Assembly: GCA_022059125.1 (NCBI GenBank) | Contig: JAEUWY010000005.1 | Coordinates: 3,968,001-4,032,000 of the forward strand | Origin: Corynespora cassiicola | Lineage: Eukaryota; Ascomycota; Dothideomycetes; Pleosporales; Corynesporascaceae | DNA length: 64,000 bases | Reading direction: 5' to 3' | Shown here: positions 1-9,119 of the stretch, piece after piece | Position numbering within the stretch: the first letter of the stretch is position 1 | Layout of the letters: each line of letters opens with the position of its first letter | The notes under the pieces: model-generated | Told to the model about the DNA's origin: nothing | Seen by the model: the letters and a program-made list of their open reading frames with translations, nothing else | The model's database searches: none | Made by a program: the position numbers and the translations under genes

Positions 1-1
1 A

Positions 2-622
2 GCAAGCCGTCTGAACGCTTACAATGATCTCTATAATGCAGACAGCTTTTACCCGAGCTGGAGAAGTGTCCAGGGAGTCTTTTCCTCTGGAGCCACAATG
101 ATCTATTGCCTTTGGACATCCAATCTTGTTCGCAACACCATTTCCGCGGCCGATGCAATGAGTGACCTGAGGACATGCACCAATCTCCTCAGTATAGGTG
201 GGGAGTGGTGGCCTTCTGTGAAACGGGGAAGAGAATCCTTTGCCAGGGCCATGGATGCCCTCTTGAAAAGGCTCGACTTTGGTCAGCATCACCATCGGAA
301 CCAAGTGGCTCGGCCGAGGACACAACGTAGCGGAACTAGCTCCCATCCGGATCCTGTGCCAGCATACAATATCACGGTAGACCAACAAAAAGTCGAAGAC
401 GTTTCTGCAGCACCTTCCACCTTCACGCATCACTTGGATCAAGTCCCCAACGATTTCTCCTCTGCAGATTGGACCTTACTCAGCCAGGGTGGCAGTCAAC
501 TTGATTGCCTGCAGAATTTCGCAGATGGTACATTAGAAGTGGAGTTTGAACCCAGCAATCCCGCTGTCGAAGCCTTTATTGCGGAGTTCTTACAGAATGA
601 TACGGCGTGGAATCCATTCTAA
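2..622 (+). CDS. C-terminal part of a Zn2Cys6-type transcription factor (cut by window edge)
   Basis: The frame is open from base 2 to the stop at 620-622, so the gene starts outside the window. The first ~90 codons (NAYNDLYNADSFYPSW, then GGEWWPSVKRGRESFARAMD) match the conserved C-terminal end of fungal-specific transcription factors, where a W-W-P-S-x-x-R-G block follows the last helices of the middle homology region. The remaining ~90 residues are variable and acidic and end in NDTAWNPF, which would suit an activation region. The DNA-binding domain is not in the window, so the family is inferred from the C-terminus only. The stop lies 7 bp from the stop of the convergent RraA-like gene. 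Confidence 0.7.
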   Translation, partial: ASRLNAYNDLYNADSFYPSWRSVQGVFSSGATMIYCLWTSNLVRNTISAADAMSDLRTCTNLLSIGGEWWPSVKRGRESFARAMDALLKRLDFGQHHHRNQVARPRTQRSGTSSHPDPVPAYNITVDQQKVEDVSAAPSTFTHHLDQVPNDFSSADWTLLSQGGSQLDCLQNFADGTLEVEFEPSNPAVEAFIAEFLQNDTAWNPF

Positions 623-629
623 ATTACTG

Positions 630-1357
630 TCAGAATCTCTGAATCGATGGACCAATGTTCTCTCCTTTCGCGAGACACTCACGAGTGGCCTGATCGATAT
701 TCCATCGTGCATCACACAGCCTGACACATTCTTCCGCAAGCTTCAGGGGTACTGTAATAACGCCATCTGTATCACCCAGGACCATGTTCTTAGGGCGAAT
801 CTCGACCTGGGCCTCCTGCAGCTCCTTTGTCTGGTATGACACGCGCACGTTGAGCTTGTATAGCCGAGTAAACGTGCCGGAACCAAGTATGCTCATTCGG
901 TTCCCGAGTAGGCCGATTCCCAAAGTACAATGCTCATTGATATCTTGGAATCGTCCGTCTATGACCACCCCGGACCCCACTTTTTGTGCCCTTGTGTTCA
1001 TTAATCCTCCACAGCATGCGCTAATGTAACACTCGGGCTGCTAGATGAAGACTATACTATCTGGTGGTATCGAGCATGCAAAGTGGGAGGATGGTTTGGG
1101 CGAGATGGTGTCGTGGGCGGGGACTATGCACACAGCGTATGCAGGACCGAAGAGTTTGGGTAAGGCTTCTGTTTTGGGGAAGAGCATATTCAGTTCTAAG
1201 AGGTATCTGCTATGAGGAGCATGGAGACGTATAAGAGCATCTCTAATCTCTGTCTTCTTTCAGAAAGGAATATATATATGTTATGTGTAAGATGTGCGTG
1301 GTAAGTTGTGAAGCGCTTACGGACGGCAAGAACAGGCTGTTTGATTGAAGAGGCCAT
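630..1357 (-). pseudogene. RraA-family aldolase (HMG/CHA aldolase-like), broken by an in-frame TAG
   Basis: Exon 1 is 1357-1321 (ATG at 1357) and exon 2 is 1249-630. The 71-bp intron 1250-1320 starts GTAAGC and ends ACAG. The joined frame has 218 codons, the usual RraA-family length. It shows IRDALIRLHAPHSRYL, LFGPAYAV, GGLMNTRAQKVGSGVVIDGR, INEH and LGDTDGVITVPLKLAEE in the expected order. Codon 82 is TAG (complement of 1041-1043) in the middle of conserved sequence, with no frame shift on either side. No GT-AG intron of plausible size removes it. The metal/substrate motif, normally DGxxRD in this family of Mg-dependent 4-hydroxy-4-methyl-2-oxoglutarate aldolases, reads DGRFQD, so the catalytic Arg is Gln. 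Both changes argue for loss of function. A sequencing error could explain the stop but not the Gln. The gene is divergent from the aconitase gene. Confidence 0.82.
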
Positions 1358-1724
1358 TGTGAGAACTAGCATAAGCTTTTCTCAGCTCACATTTGAGGTT
1401 AATGGGGGCAATTTGGTCACAAGCATGTTGATAGTGCTTTATTGGGGTTGCGCCGCGTGCATCGCGCTGACAGCGTAGCCGCACGCTCAAGTGCCTGGGA
1501 CAATTTGACATCACGTGGCTTTCTTGGCAGGAAGGAGCACTCCGGCGCCAACCCCCCGGAGTACGGCATATTTTGATGGAGACGCCCGCAATTAGGCCGT
1601 ATCAGATATCTTTCCGAGCCGTAGAATTGGCCTTGAAGCATCTCCGTTGTCTGAAGCTTCCAAGATACATTTTGCCCGACCAAATCTTCGCGTGTAATCC
1701 ACACGGATCCACGGCCTCCTAGCG
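1358..1724. promoter_or_regulatory. Shared divergent promoter of the RraA-like and aconitase genes
   Basis: This is the 367 bp between the two divergent start codons (1357 on minus, 1725 on plus). The composition is normal and no clear TATA box or named operator was recognised. The arrangement permits co-regulation, which is an inference. Confidence 0.4.
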
Positions 1725-4124
1725 ATGCTGTATACAGCTCTCCATGCCTCGAGGGCAAGGCAAGGCTCAACTCTAGCGTTATTCGTACTTCCGAATGTCA
1801 GACGGCTTGCTTCAGGAGCGCCTCGAATACCTATCAGCCCGCTGAACCCGGAAACAGTCCTCGACTATGACCAGCGCCTCTCCCAGCTCGAATTCGTCAA
1901 GGCGGGCTCCAAGCAGCCCTTGAATTTGACCGAGAAGATCCTCTACAGCCACCTGTTTGATGGCTCGGATGCTTCAAACACGCTCCACGACATTAGACGA
2001 GGCGAGACGCTGCTCCATCTCAGACCCGATCGAGTGGCCTGCCACGATGCGACCGCGACGATGGCCCTGCTTCAGTTTATCAGTGCTGGCCTCCCGCATG
2101 TCGCAATACCAACTTCGGTTCACAGCGACCACCTGATTGTTTCGCGCGACGGGTCGGAGCAGGATCTGAAGAGAGCCCAGGTGGATCATCGCGAAGTTTA
2201 CGCTTTCCTTAGCAGCGCTGCAAAAAAATACGGAATCGGATGGTGGAAGCCTGGGGCTGGAATTATACATACAACAATTTTCGAGCACTACTCCTTCCCG
2301 GGGGGTCTTATCATCGGCACTGACTCACACACCCCGAACACAGGAGGGATGGGCATGCTGGGCATAGGCGTAGGCGGATCTGACGCAGTGGACGCCATGG
2401 CAGGAATGCCCTGGGAGGTTCAGTGTCCCAAAGTCGTGGGTGTCCGTCTCGAGGGCAAGCTGAATGGGTGGGCATCAGCCAAAGACATCATCTGTAAGCT
2501 CGCAGGGATATTCACCGTATCAGGTGGGAAAGGCAAGGTCATTGAGTTTTTTGGGCCTGGAACCGAGACCCTGGGTGCTACAGCAATGGGTACTGTGTGC
2601 AACATGTCGGCAGAGGTTGGGTCCACGTCGTGCATTTTCCCATACTCAGATGCCATGGGGCGCTATCTCAGGGCCACGAAGCGCTCAAGCATTGCGGATC
2701 TCGCAGGCCGTTACAGGAGCATACTGTTGACTGCGGATCAAGGCTCAGAAGAACACTATGACGATGTGATCAATCTCAATCTCGACACGCTCGAGCCGCA
2801 CATCAATGGCCCATTCACCCCCGACCTCTCGCATCCACTATCGCAGCTCAAGGCCGCTGTGGCAAATAGTGACTGGCCTGTTGAAGTCAGCCATGCAATG
2901 GTGGGAAGCTGTACAAACAGTTCATACGAGGACCTGTACAAGACTCAGCAGCTCATTAACCAGGCCAAGGCCGCGGGGCTGGGCCGGGTCAAGGCTCCCT
3001 TTATGGTTGCCCCAGGGAGCGAGGATATCCGCGCGACAGCAGAAGCGAGTGGGATCCTTCAAACGCTACGAGAGGCTGGGGCAGTTGTCCTGAGCAACTC
3101 GTGTGGGCCTTGCGTGGGCCAGTGGGATCGAACGGATGTTGATGTCAAGGGTCGCCAGAGGAACACAGTAGTGTCAAGCTTCAACCGCAATTTTGTTGCC
3201 AGACACGATGGAAACCCCGAGACGTGTTCGTTCGTGACTTCCCCAGAGATGGTCACTGCTTTTGCTTACGCGGGACGGATTGACTTCAACCCGATAACTG
3301 ACTCGATACCTGGTGAGGGGTCAGCCCATAACTTCCGATTTACTGCCCCTACAAGTGTAGAGCTTCCTTCCAGTTTCACGCAAGGAAAGGATCTGTACCA
3401 GCCTCCACAGCTCGAATCTCCCAACCTCATGGTGAATATTGATCCCAAGTCGGATCGTCTTCAACTACTTGAACCTTTTAAGCCGTGGACATCTGGTGCG
3501 GCAACAAGTATGCATGTCCTCATCAAAGTCAGGGGAAAATGCACCACAGATCACATATCCCCCGCTGGCCCATGGTACAACTACCGGGGCCATCTTGAAA
3601 ATATCAGTAACAACATGCTGCTCGCTGCTTCCAACGCGTTTCTTCCGCAAGACGCTAAATTCCTTGGTCACGCCATCAATCCGCTCGATTCCAAGGTCTC
3701 TGTTGTGCCCGAAGTGGCGCGGAGTTTGCGCGATCAGGGTATCAATTGGTGCATTATCGGGGACTGGAATTATGGAGAGGGCTCATCCCGAGAGCATGCT
3801 GCATTAGAGCCACGATTTCTTGGAGGAATCGCAGTCATAGCGAGGTCATTTGCACGAATTCACGAAACGAACCTTAAGAAACAGGGAATGCTGCCACTTA
3901 CGTTTTCAAATCCAGATGACTATAATAAGATCAAAGAGGGGGACTCTGTAACACTGTTAGGTGTCGAGGAAGGAGAGTTAGAGCCAGGAAAGGAAGTCCA
4001 AATGAAAATTAGGACAAAGAAAGGAGCGATCTGGGAGTTGTCTCTAAACCACAGCTACAGTAAAGATCAAATTCAATGGCTAAGAGCAGGAAGCGCACTA
4101 AACTATATTAAAAAATTATTTTAA
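1725..4124 (+). CDS. Aconitate hydratase, second mitochondrial type (Aco2-like)
   Basis: An intronless 799-residue aconitase (citrate to isocitrate via cis-aconitate, [4Fe-4S] enzyme). The N-terminus is Arg-rich without acidic residues (about 1-30), as in mitochondrial targeting peptides. The body starts at NLTEKILYSHLF. Family blocks in order are LRPDRVACHDATATM, GTDSHTPNTGGMG, GVGGSDAVDAMAGMPWE, cluster ligands GSCTNSS and SNSCGPCVGQW (three Cys), GKCTTDHISP, and the swivel domain YGEGSSREHAALEPRFLGG with the catalytic Ser. All key residues seen are intact. Positions such as GWWKPGAGIIHTTIFEHYSF differ from the usual TCA-cycle enzyme, so this is probably the second fungal paralog, some of which act on homocitrate intermediates. 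The last ~60 codons turn A-rich (ending in LNYIKKLF) where the gene meets the AT-rich block. Confidence 0.93.
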   Translation: MLYTALHASRARQGSTLALFVLPNVRRLASGAPRIPISPLNPETVLDYDQRLSQLEFVKAGSKQPLNLTEKILYSHLFDGSDASNTLHDIRRGETLLHLRPDRVACHDATATMALLQFISAGLPHVAIPTSVHSDHLIVSRDGSEQDLKRAQVDHREVYAFLSSAAKKYGIGWWKPGAGIIHTTIFEHYSFPGGLIIGTDSHTPNTGGMGMLGIGVGGSDAVDAMAGMPWEVQCPKVVGVRLEGKLNGWASAKDIICKLAGIFTVSGGKGKVIEFFGPGTETLGATAMGTVCNMSAEVGSTSCIFPYSDAMGRYLRATKRSSIADLAGRYRSILLTADQGSEEHYDDVINLNLDTLEPHINGPFTPDLSHPLSQLKAAVANSDWPVEVSHAMVGSCTNSSYEDLYKTQQLINQAKAAGLGRVKAPFMVAPGSEDIRATAEASGILQTLREAGAVVLSNSCGPCVGQWDRTDVDVKGRQRNTVVSSFNRNFVARHDGNPETCSFVTSPEMVTAFAYAGRIDFNPITDSIPGEGSAHNFRFTAPTSVELPSSFTQGKDLYQPPQLESPNLMVNIDPKSDRLQLLEPFKPWTSGAATSMHVLIKVRGKCTTDHISPAGPWYNYRGHLENISNNMLLAASNAFLPQDAKFLGHAINPLDSKVSVVPEVARSLRDQGINWCIIGDWNYGEGSSREHAALEPRFLGGIAVIARSFARIHETNLKKQGMLPLTFSNPDDYNKIKEGDSVTLLGVEEGELEPGKEVQMKIRTKKGAIWELSLNHSYSKDQIQWLRAGSALNYIKKLF

Positions 4125-4597
4125 AACTTTCGAAAGAGCTACGGGAGTCTCTTTCTCTCAGCTATGCTGGGCTAAAACTAAACAGTAAATATAAATTAAT
4201 AGAAAAAAACAGAAATAATACTAGTTAGATATCTAATAAAACAGTAACTAAAAATAATAAAAAATAATAAAAAATAATTAAGTTATTAATAAGTAAGTAA
4301 TTAATTTTCATTTTATAAGTTTATTAGTTTATTATTTTATAAATTTATAACTATATAAATTATAAATTATAAATTATAAAATAAAAAATAAATAAAAAAA
4401 AATATACTATTTTAAAATTTTAAAGTTTTAGATTTTAAAGCTTTAAAAATTTATTTAAAAATAATATAATTTAAAAGTTATAATTTATAATTATTAAAGT
4501 ATTAAATATAAAGTACAATTACGTAAAGTAAAATATTTTTAATATATTACTATAAGCTTTAAATAAAAGCTTTAATATTTTTACTATAAAAATTTAA

Positions 4598-4799
4598 TAT
4601 TAAAGCTGTGCTACAGGCTATAAATAAAGCTAAAAAATAAATACTAATAAAGTTACGTAAATAAAATAATGTATAATATACTATATAGATCTCTGTATTA
4701 GTAATAGAGTATAGTAAATTAATAGTTAATTCTAAATAATAAATTTGCTAATAAAGTAAACATAATTATAAAATATAATTATATAAGCTATATATATAT
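4598..4799 (-). repeat. Truncated LTR of the gypsy element
   Basis: The sequence from TATTAAAGCTGTGCTA to the TATATATAT tract near 4799 matches the first ~200 bp (plus-strand reading) of the two LTRs at 16146 and 22581, with only scattered transitions. The other end of the LTR, including the GTCGGCCCCGTTATTAGCC block, is missing. It is a relic of another insertion of the same family. Confidence 0.75.
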
Positions 4800-4951
4800 T
4801 AGGTTTTATAAAATTTTATAGTTCTATAAAACTATTTTTATAAAACTATAAAGTTTATAAAACACTAAATTATAAATTTTATAAATTTTATACTAAGTTT
4901 TTTTTAGTATTAATATTTTTATAAAACTATTACATAATTTATTTCAGCTTA

Positions 4952-6014
4952 ACGTAATTTATAAATAAGTCGCGTATATAAGTAAGTTGCGTATCTCTAA
5001 ATATTTTAGTATATATATAATTTATACTTATAATACTATAACTAAATTTTTTTTAATTAGCTTATAAAAAGGCTTTAGTAATTTTTATTTTTTTAACTAT
5101 TAAAAATTATTTAATTTAAAGCGTACAGCGCGCTGCTACTACTTATAATATTTTAAAAACTATAGTTTATAATTAACGCGCTAGATAATTTATAAAATAT
5201 AATTACTAGCCTAATTTAAAACAGCTAACTAAATTTTAAAAAAAATTATTATTATTTATATTTTTAAGCTAGATTTATAAAATTTTACACCTATACTAAA
5301 TACTATATATAATATAGCTAATTAATTACTTACTACGTAAAAAGCGAGCTATATTAATATTAATTAATTTAGTAACTTTATTAAGCGTTAGCTAAATTTT
5401 TAAGTTTAATTAATTTATTAGTAAAGTTACTAGCGCGTTTTTTTATAAAAATTTTTAAATTATTAGTTTGTAGTTTAAATTACTATATTATATAAAAAAA
5501 AATATAGTATTATTAATAAAAATACAGATAATTTTAATAAAATAAGCTTTATAATAAACGTAGTTTTAGCTTAATTAGTAGTTATAGCTTTAAAAAAATA
5601 AAATTAGCTAAAAAATATTTAACTAAATAATTATAAATAAATTATAGTAATTTAGAAGATTAACGCGTACGGCTAAGTAATTTTTTTTTATTATTTTTAT
5701 AAATAAGTACTACTTTTTTTTATAATATAAAAGTAATTATATTTTATTTAGTTAGTGTATATTATTTAGCAAGACAGACTAGATAATAAATAAGCTAAAA
5801 GTATATTAGTTAAAGTATTTTAATATTTATACACAGAGCTATATAGTAAAAATATACTAATTACTTATTATTAACAGCTATAAAAGCTATAACTTTTTAG
5901 CTTTTTAAAACTTTTATAAAAAAAGTAAAATTATTACTTTCTATATACTTCTGTATTTATTATATTTTTTTAGCTTTTTAATATAAAGTATTTTTTACTT
6001 TTAAAACGGGTATA
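4952..6014 (+). mobile_element. Decayed pogo/Fot-type transposon, 5' part (copy B), interrupted by a Tc1 element
   Basis: It starts ACGTAATTTATAAATAAG after a TA at 4950-4951. The start contains two degraded direct subrepeats that match, through C-to-T and G-to-A changes, the 17-bp subrepeat in the inverted repeats of the intact-looking pogo element at 56338. From about 5118 it aligns with the start of that element's transposase (AAAGCGTACAGCGCGCTGCT) and later with its middle (near 5660 and 5760). The alignment stops at AAAACGGGTATA (6014), equivalent to the GCGGGCGTACGG of the other copy, because Tc1 copy 1 sits there. I could not find the 3' third convincingly on the other side of that insertion. 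Confidence 0.8.
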
Positions 6015-6016
6015 TA

Positions 6017-6250
6017 CAGAGGGGTGACATTAAAAAAAAACCAAAAAAAAGTTATACTTTTTAAACTAGTATAACTCTGTAACTAGACCAGCTATTAAAA
6101 TAAAAGAAAATTAATTTTAAAGAGATTTAGAGGTTTTGATTTTGTAATAAAAAAAATACATAGCTTATATAATATTTATTACTTAGAAATTTAAAGTAAA
6201 AGTATAGTAAAAAAAAGTATAAATTTAAAAGCTAATTTATTTTTTATTTT
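6017..6250 (+). repeat. Left terminal inverted repeat of Tc1 copy 1
   Basis: It begins CAGAGGGGTGACATT and includes AACTAGTATAACTCTGTAAC. It pairs with the inverse sequence at 7913-8145. The inner limit is approximate. Confidence 0.85.
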
Positions 6251-6483
6251 AAAAATTATTAAAACTTTTTATTTCACGCTAACTAAATTTAGTTTAGTAT
6301 ATATTACGTAAGCAAAAAACTGGAGCTAGAAATTAAGTTAAATATTAAAAAAATTAAATTTAAAAAATAAAGTTTTGCTTATATAAGCACTAATTACATA
6401 ATAATAAACTAGTTAAATTAGTATATAAATAAATATTTTAGAAAAAAAATTCTGAATCTCTATTTTCTCTGAACAAAGACAAG

Positions 6484-7743
6484 ATGGAACCTCAATTTTC
6501 AGACTATAAAGAAAAAGTTAATCTTTTATTAAAAGCCAATACACCTATTATAACTATTTCTAATATATTAAATAAAAATAAAACAAGTATTAAAAATACT
6601 ATACAAAGAATAAATAAAAAAAATAAATTATTTAATAGCTTAAAAAAAGAAAGAAATCAAGATAAAATTAAGCTATTTAAAAGAGATAAAAGAATTATTA
6701 ATAGGGATTTAATTAAAAGCCCTAAAAAAACAAATAAAAGAATATTACTAGAAAATAATATAAAAATATCTAAAAGAAGCTTACAAAGATATTTAAAAAA
6801 AGAAAATTATAGTATAAATATTAGTACTAAAAAGCCGTATTTAAATAAAAAAAAAGCTGAAATAAGATTAAAATACGCAAAAAAACAATTAAAAAATTTA
6901 GAAAATATAAATTTAAATAAAATTATATTTTCTAATAAGTCAGCAATAGAAAGAGGCTTAGGTTCTAGACAGGAATATATAAGAAAAAAGAGAAATAAGA
7001 GAGTAGGAGCTGAATTAGCTTTTATAAAATCAAATTGTAAGTAAAAAAAAAAATTAAAAAAATTAAAATTAATTAAAAATTAATTATAATTTTTTAATTT
7101 AATTACTTTTTTAAAAAAATTAATACTAATTAAATTATAGCTCGAGATATTGTTATATCAGTATAGGGAGCTATTTGGATAGGAGGAAGATCAGAATTAG
7201 TGTTTATTAAAACACCTAATTCTAAAAATAACTTTAATAATACGGATTATATACAAAAAGTATTAAAACCTATTATTAAAAAACAAATAAAACCCGGTTA
7301 GTTTATATACCTTTTTTTTATTTTTTTATTAAATTTATTATTTAATTAAATTTATTTAATTAAATATTAAATTATAAAATTAATATAAATACTAATTAGT
7401 TTATAGACTGGAAATTTCAACAAGATAATTTAAAAATTCATACAGCTAAACCAGTTTTAAAATAGTTTAGAAGAAATAAAATTGAATTATTTGAACATCC
7501 AGCTTATAGCCCAGACTTAGCACCTATAGAAAATATCTGGGCTATATTAAAAAATAATTTAAAAAAATTAAATCCTAATTTATTAGGTAAAAAAATAATA
7601 AAAAAGATAATACTTTATTTATAAACGCTATAAATAAAGAATGGAATTTAATTCCACAAAAAATAATAGATAATTGTATATTATCTTTACCTAGACGTTG
7701 GGAGGCAGTTAATAAAGCTAACGGGTATTATACAAAATATTAA
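6484..7743 (+). pseudogene. Tc1-family (DD34E) transposase with two introns, RIP-damaged
   Basis: Exons are 6484-7036, 7141-7296 and 7407-7743. Intron 1 (7037-7140) is GTAAGT...TACTAAT...TATAG. Intron 2 (7297-7406) is GTTAGT...TACTAAT...TATAG. The N-terminus is a helix-turn-helix region. The first catalytic Asp (IFSDKS in relatives) reads IFSNKS here, and the second is in DWKFQQDN. The third acidic residue is Glu in YSPDLAPIENIW, exactly 34 residues after the second Asp, which defines DD34E. Damage includes SVWGAIW read as SV-stop-GAIW, VLKWF read as VLK-stop-F, and a frame slip in the A-run near 7590. Copy 3 retains the missing Trp and the first Asp, confirming the original frame. It is not functional. 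Confidence 0.88.
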
Positions 7744-7912
7744 TAATTTAATTAATTATTAATATATTTATATAATTTAATTTTTGAAAAAAAAATTCTA
7801 CTATTAAATCTTTTTTTAAAAAAATAAAAAAGATATTTTTTAAAAAAGATCACAAGTATATACTGTATACAACTTTAAAATAATAAAATAAAAAATAAAA
7901 ATTTTACGCTAG

Positions 7913-8145
7913 AAAAAAAATAAATCAGCTTTTAAGTTTGCATTTTTTTTTACTATACTTTTACTTTAAATTTCTAAGTAATAAATATTATATAAGCTAT
8001 GTATTTTTTTTATTACAAAATTAAAGCCTCTAAATCTCTTTAAAATTAATTTTCTTTTATTTTAATAGCTGGTCTAGTTACAGAGTTATACTAGTTTAAA
8101 AAGTATAACTTTTTTTTTTGGTTTTTTTTTAATGTCACCCCTCTG
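7913..8145 (-). repeat. Right terminal inverted repeat of Tc1 copy 1
   Basis: Inverse of 6017-6250, ending AATGTCACCCCTCTG next to TA. The inner limit is approximate. Confidence 0.85.
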
Positions 8146-8147
8146 TA

Positions 8148-9117
8148 CTAATAATTTTATAAGTTTTTTTTAGTTTCTAAATATTTTCTAAATTAAAGTA
8201 TTTTTTTTATTTAACTAAAAATCTCTAAATAAACTATTTATTTTATAATTTTTTTTATTTAATTTCGTAGTAGTCTAGCAGTATTTTAACTTTAAATTTA
8301 ACTTTTTTTTTATTTTATAATAGAAGTATTTTTAAACTAGTATTTTAGTATTAGCAGATTTTAGTAGTAATATATAAAACACTAAATATATTTTAGTATT
8401 AGCAGAGAGTTAGAGTTTATAGTTAACTAGTTTTTTTTTTTTTAGAATTAAAAATAATCTAAGTTTAACGTAATCTAATTTTTTATTTAGTTATATTATT
8501 TAGAAAATTTTTATAAAAAAATATACTTTCTTTTTTTTTTTTAGCTAAAATACTATTTTTTTATTTTTAATTAATATAAAAAATAGTTTTATATTATACT
8601 GTTTTAATATTTTTCTGTAATTATTTATAAAGGTTTTATAATTTTTCTAATTTATTCATTATTTAACTTATAACTAGCTTAATTTATTCTTTTTTAATTT
8701 TTAGTAATAAAAAATTTAGATATATTCTATATAATATATAATAAAAAAAATTATTTTATTATTACTAATTCTTTATTATTAAATGCAAGTTATACTATAA
8801 ATAATAGTAATATCTAATTATTCTGTTTTTAATTACTATATATCCGTAAATATATCTTTATAGTTTAGTTTATTTTCTCTATTTAACTATCTGTTTATAA
8901 ATAGTATACTATTAATAATTATTTTTTTAATTTCAATAGCTATTATTAATATTATTTAATAGTTTAATATAAAAAGTTTATCTCTATTACTAATAATTAA
9001 TTAAAGTAATTTATAATATTTAACTACGCGATTTAAAATAAATTATACTAATTTTAGTATAGTATAGTTATTTTTAAATAGAATTATTTCTATATATTTT
9101 GTAAATCTGTTTATAAC
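8148..9117 (-). mobile_element. Fragment of the gypsy element (late pol region)
   Basis: From about 8165 the sequence matches 17290-18245 inside the gypsy element base for base apart from transitions, for example AGTTTCTAAATATTTTCTAAAT and GAATTATTTCTATATATTTT. It is in the same orientation. It is bounded by Tc1 copy 1 on the left and Tc1 copy 2 on the right. No LTR is attached. Confidence 0.78.
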
Positions 9118-9119
9118 TA

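Larger units (their letters stand above)
6017..8145 (+). mobile_element. Tc1-type DD34E transposon, copy 1
   Basis: A 2129-bp element flanked by TA (6015-6016 and 8146-8147), the Tc1/mariner target duplication. The ends are CAGAGGGGTGACATT and its inverse. The inverted repeats run about 230 bp (6017-6250 and 7913-8145) and are nearly identical apart from A/T-tract length and a few transitions. The transposase gene lies on the plus strand between them. The element is inserted in pogo copy B. Confidence 0.9.

Noticed and set aside
1041..1043. TAG in the RraA-like gene as part of an intron
   Set aside because: The only nearby upstream GT within 20 bases gives an impossibly short intron. A longer one would remove conserved sequence (VPAHDTISPKPSSHFA).
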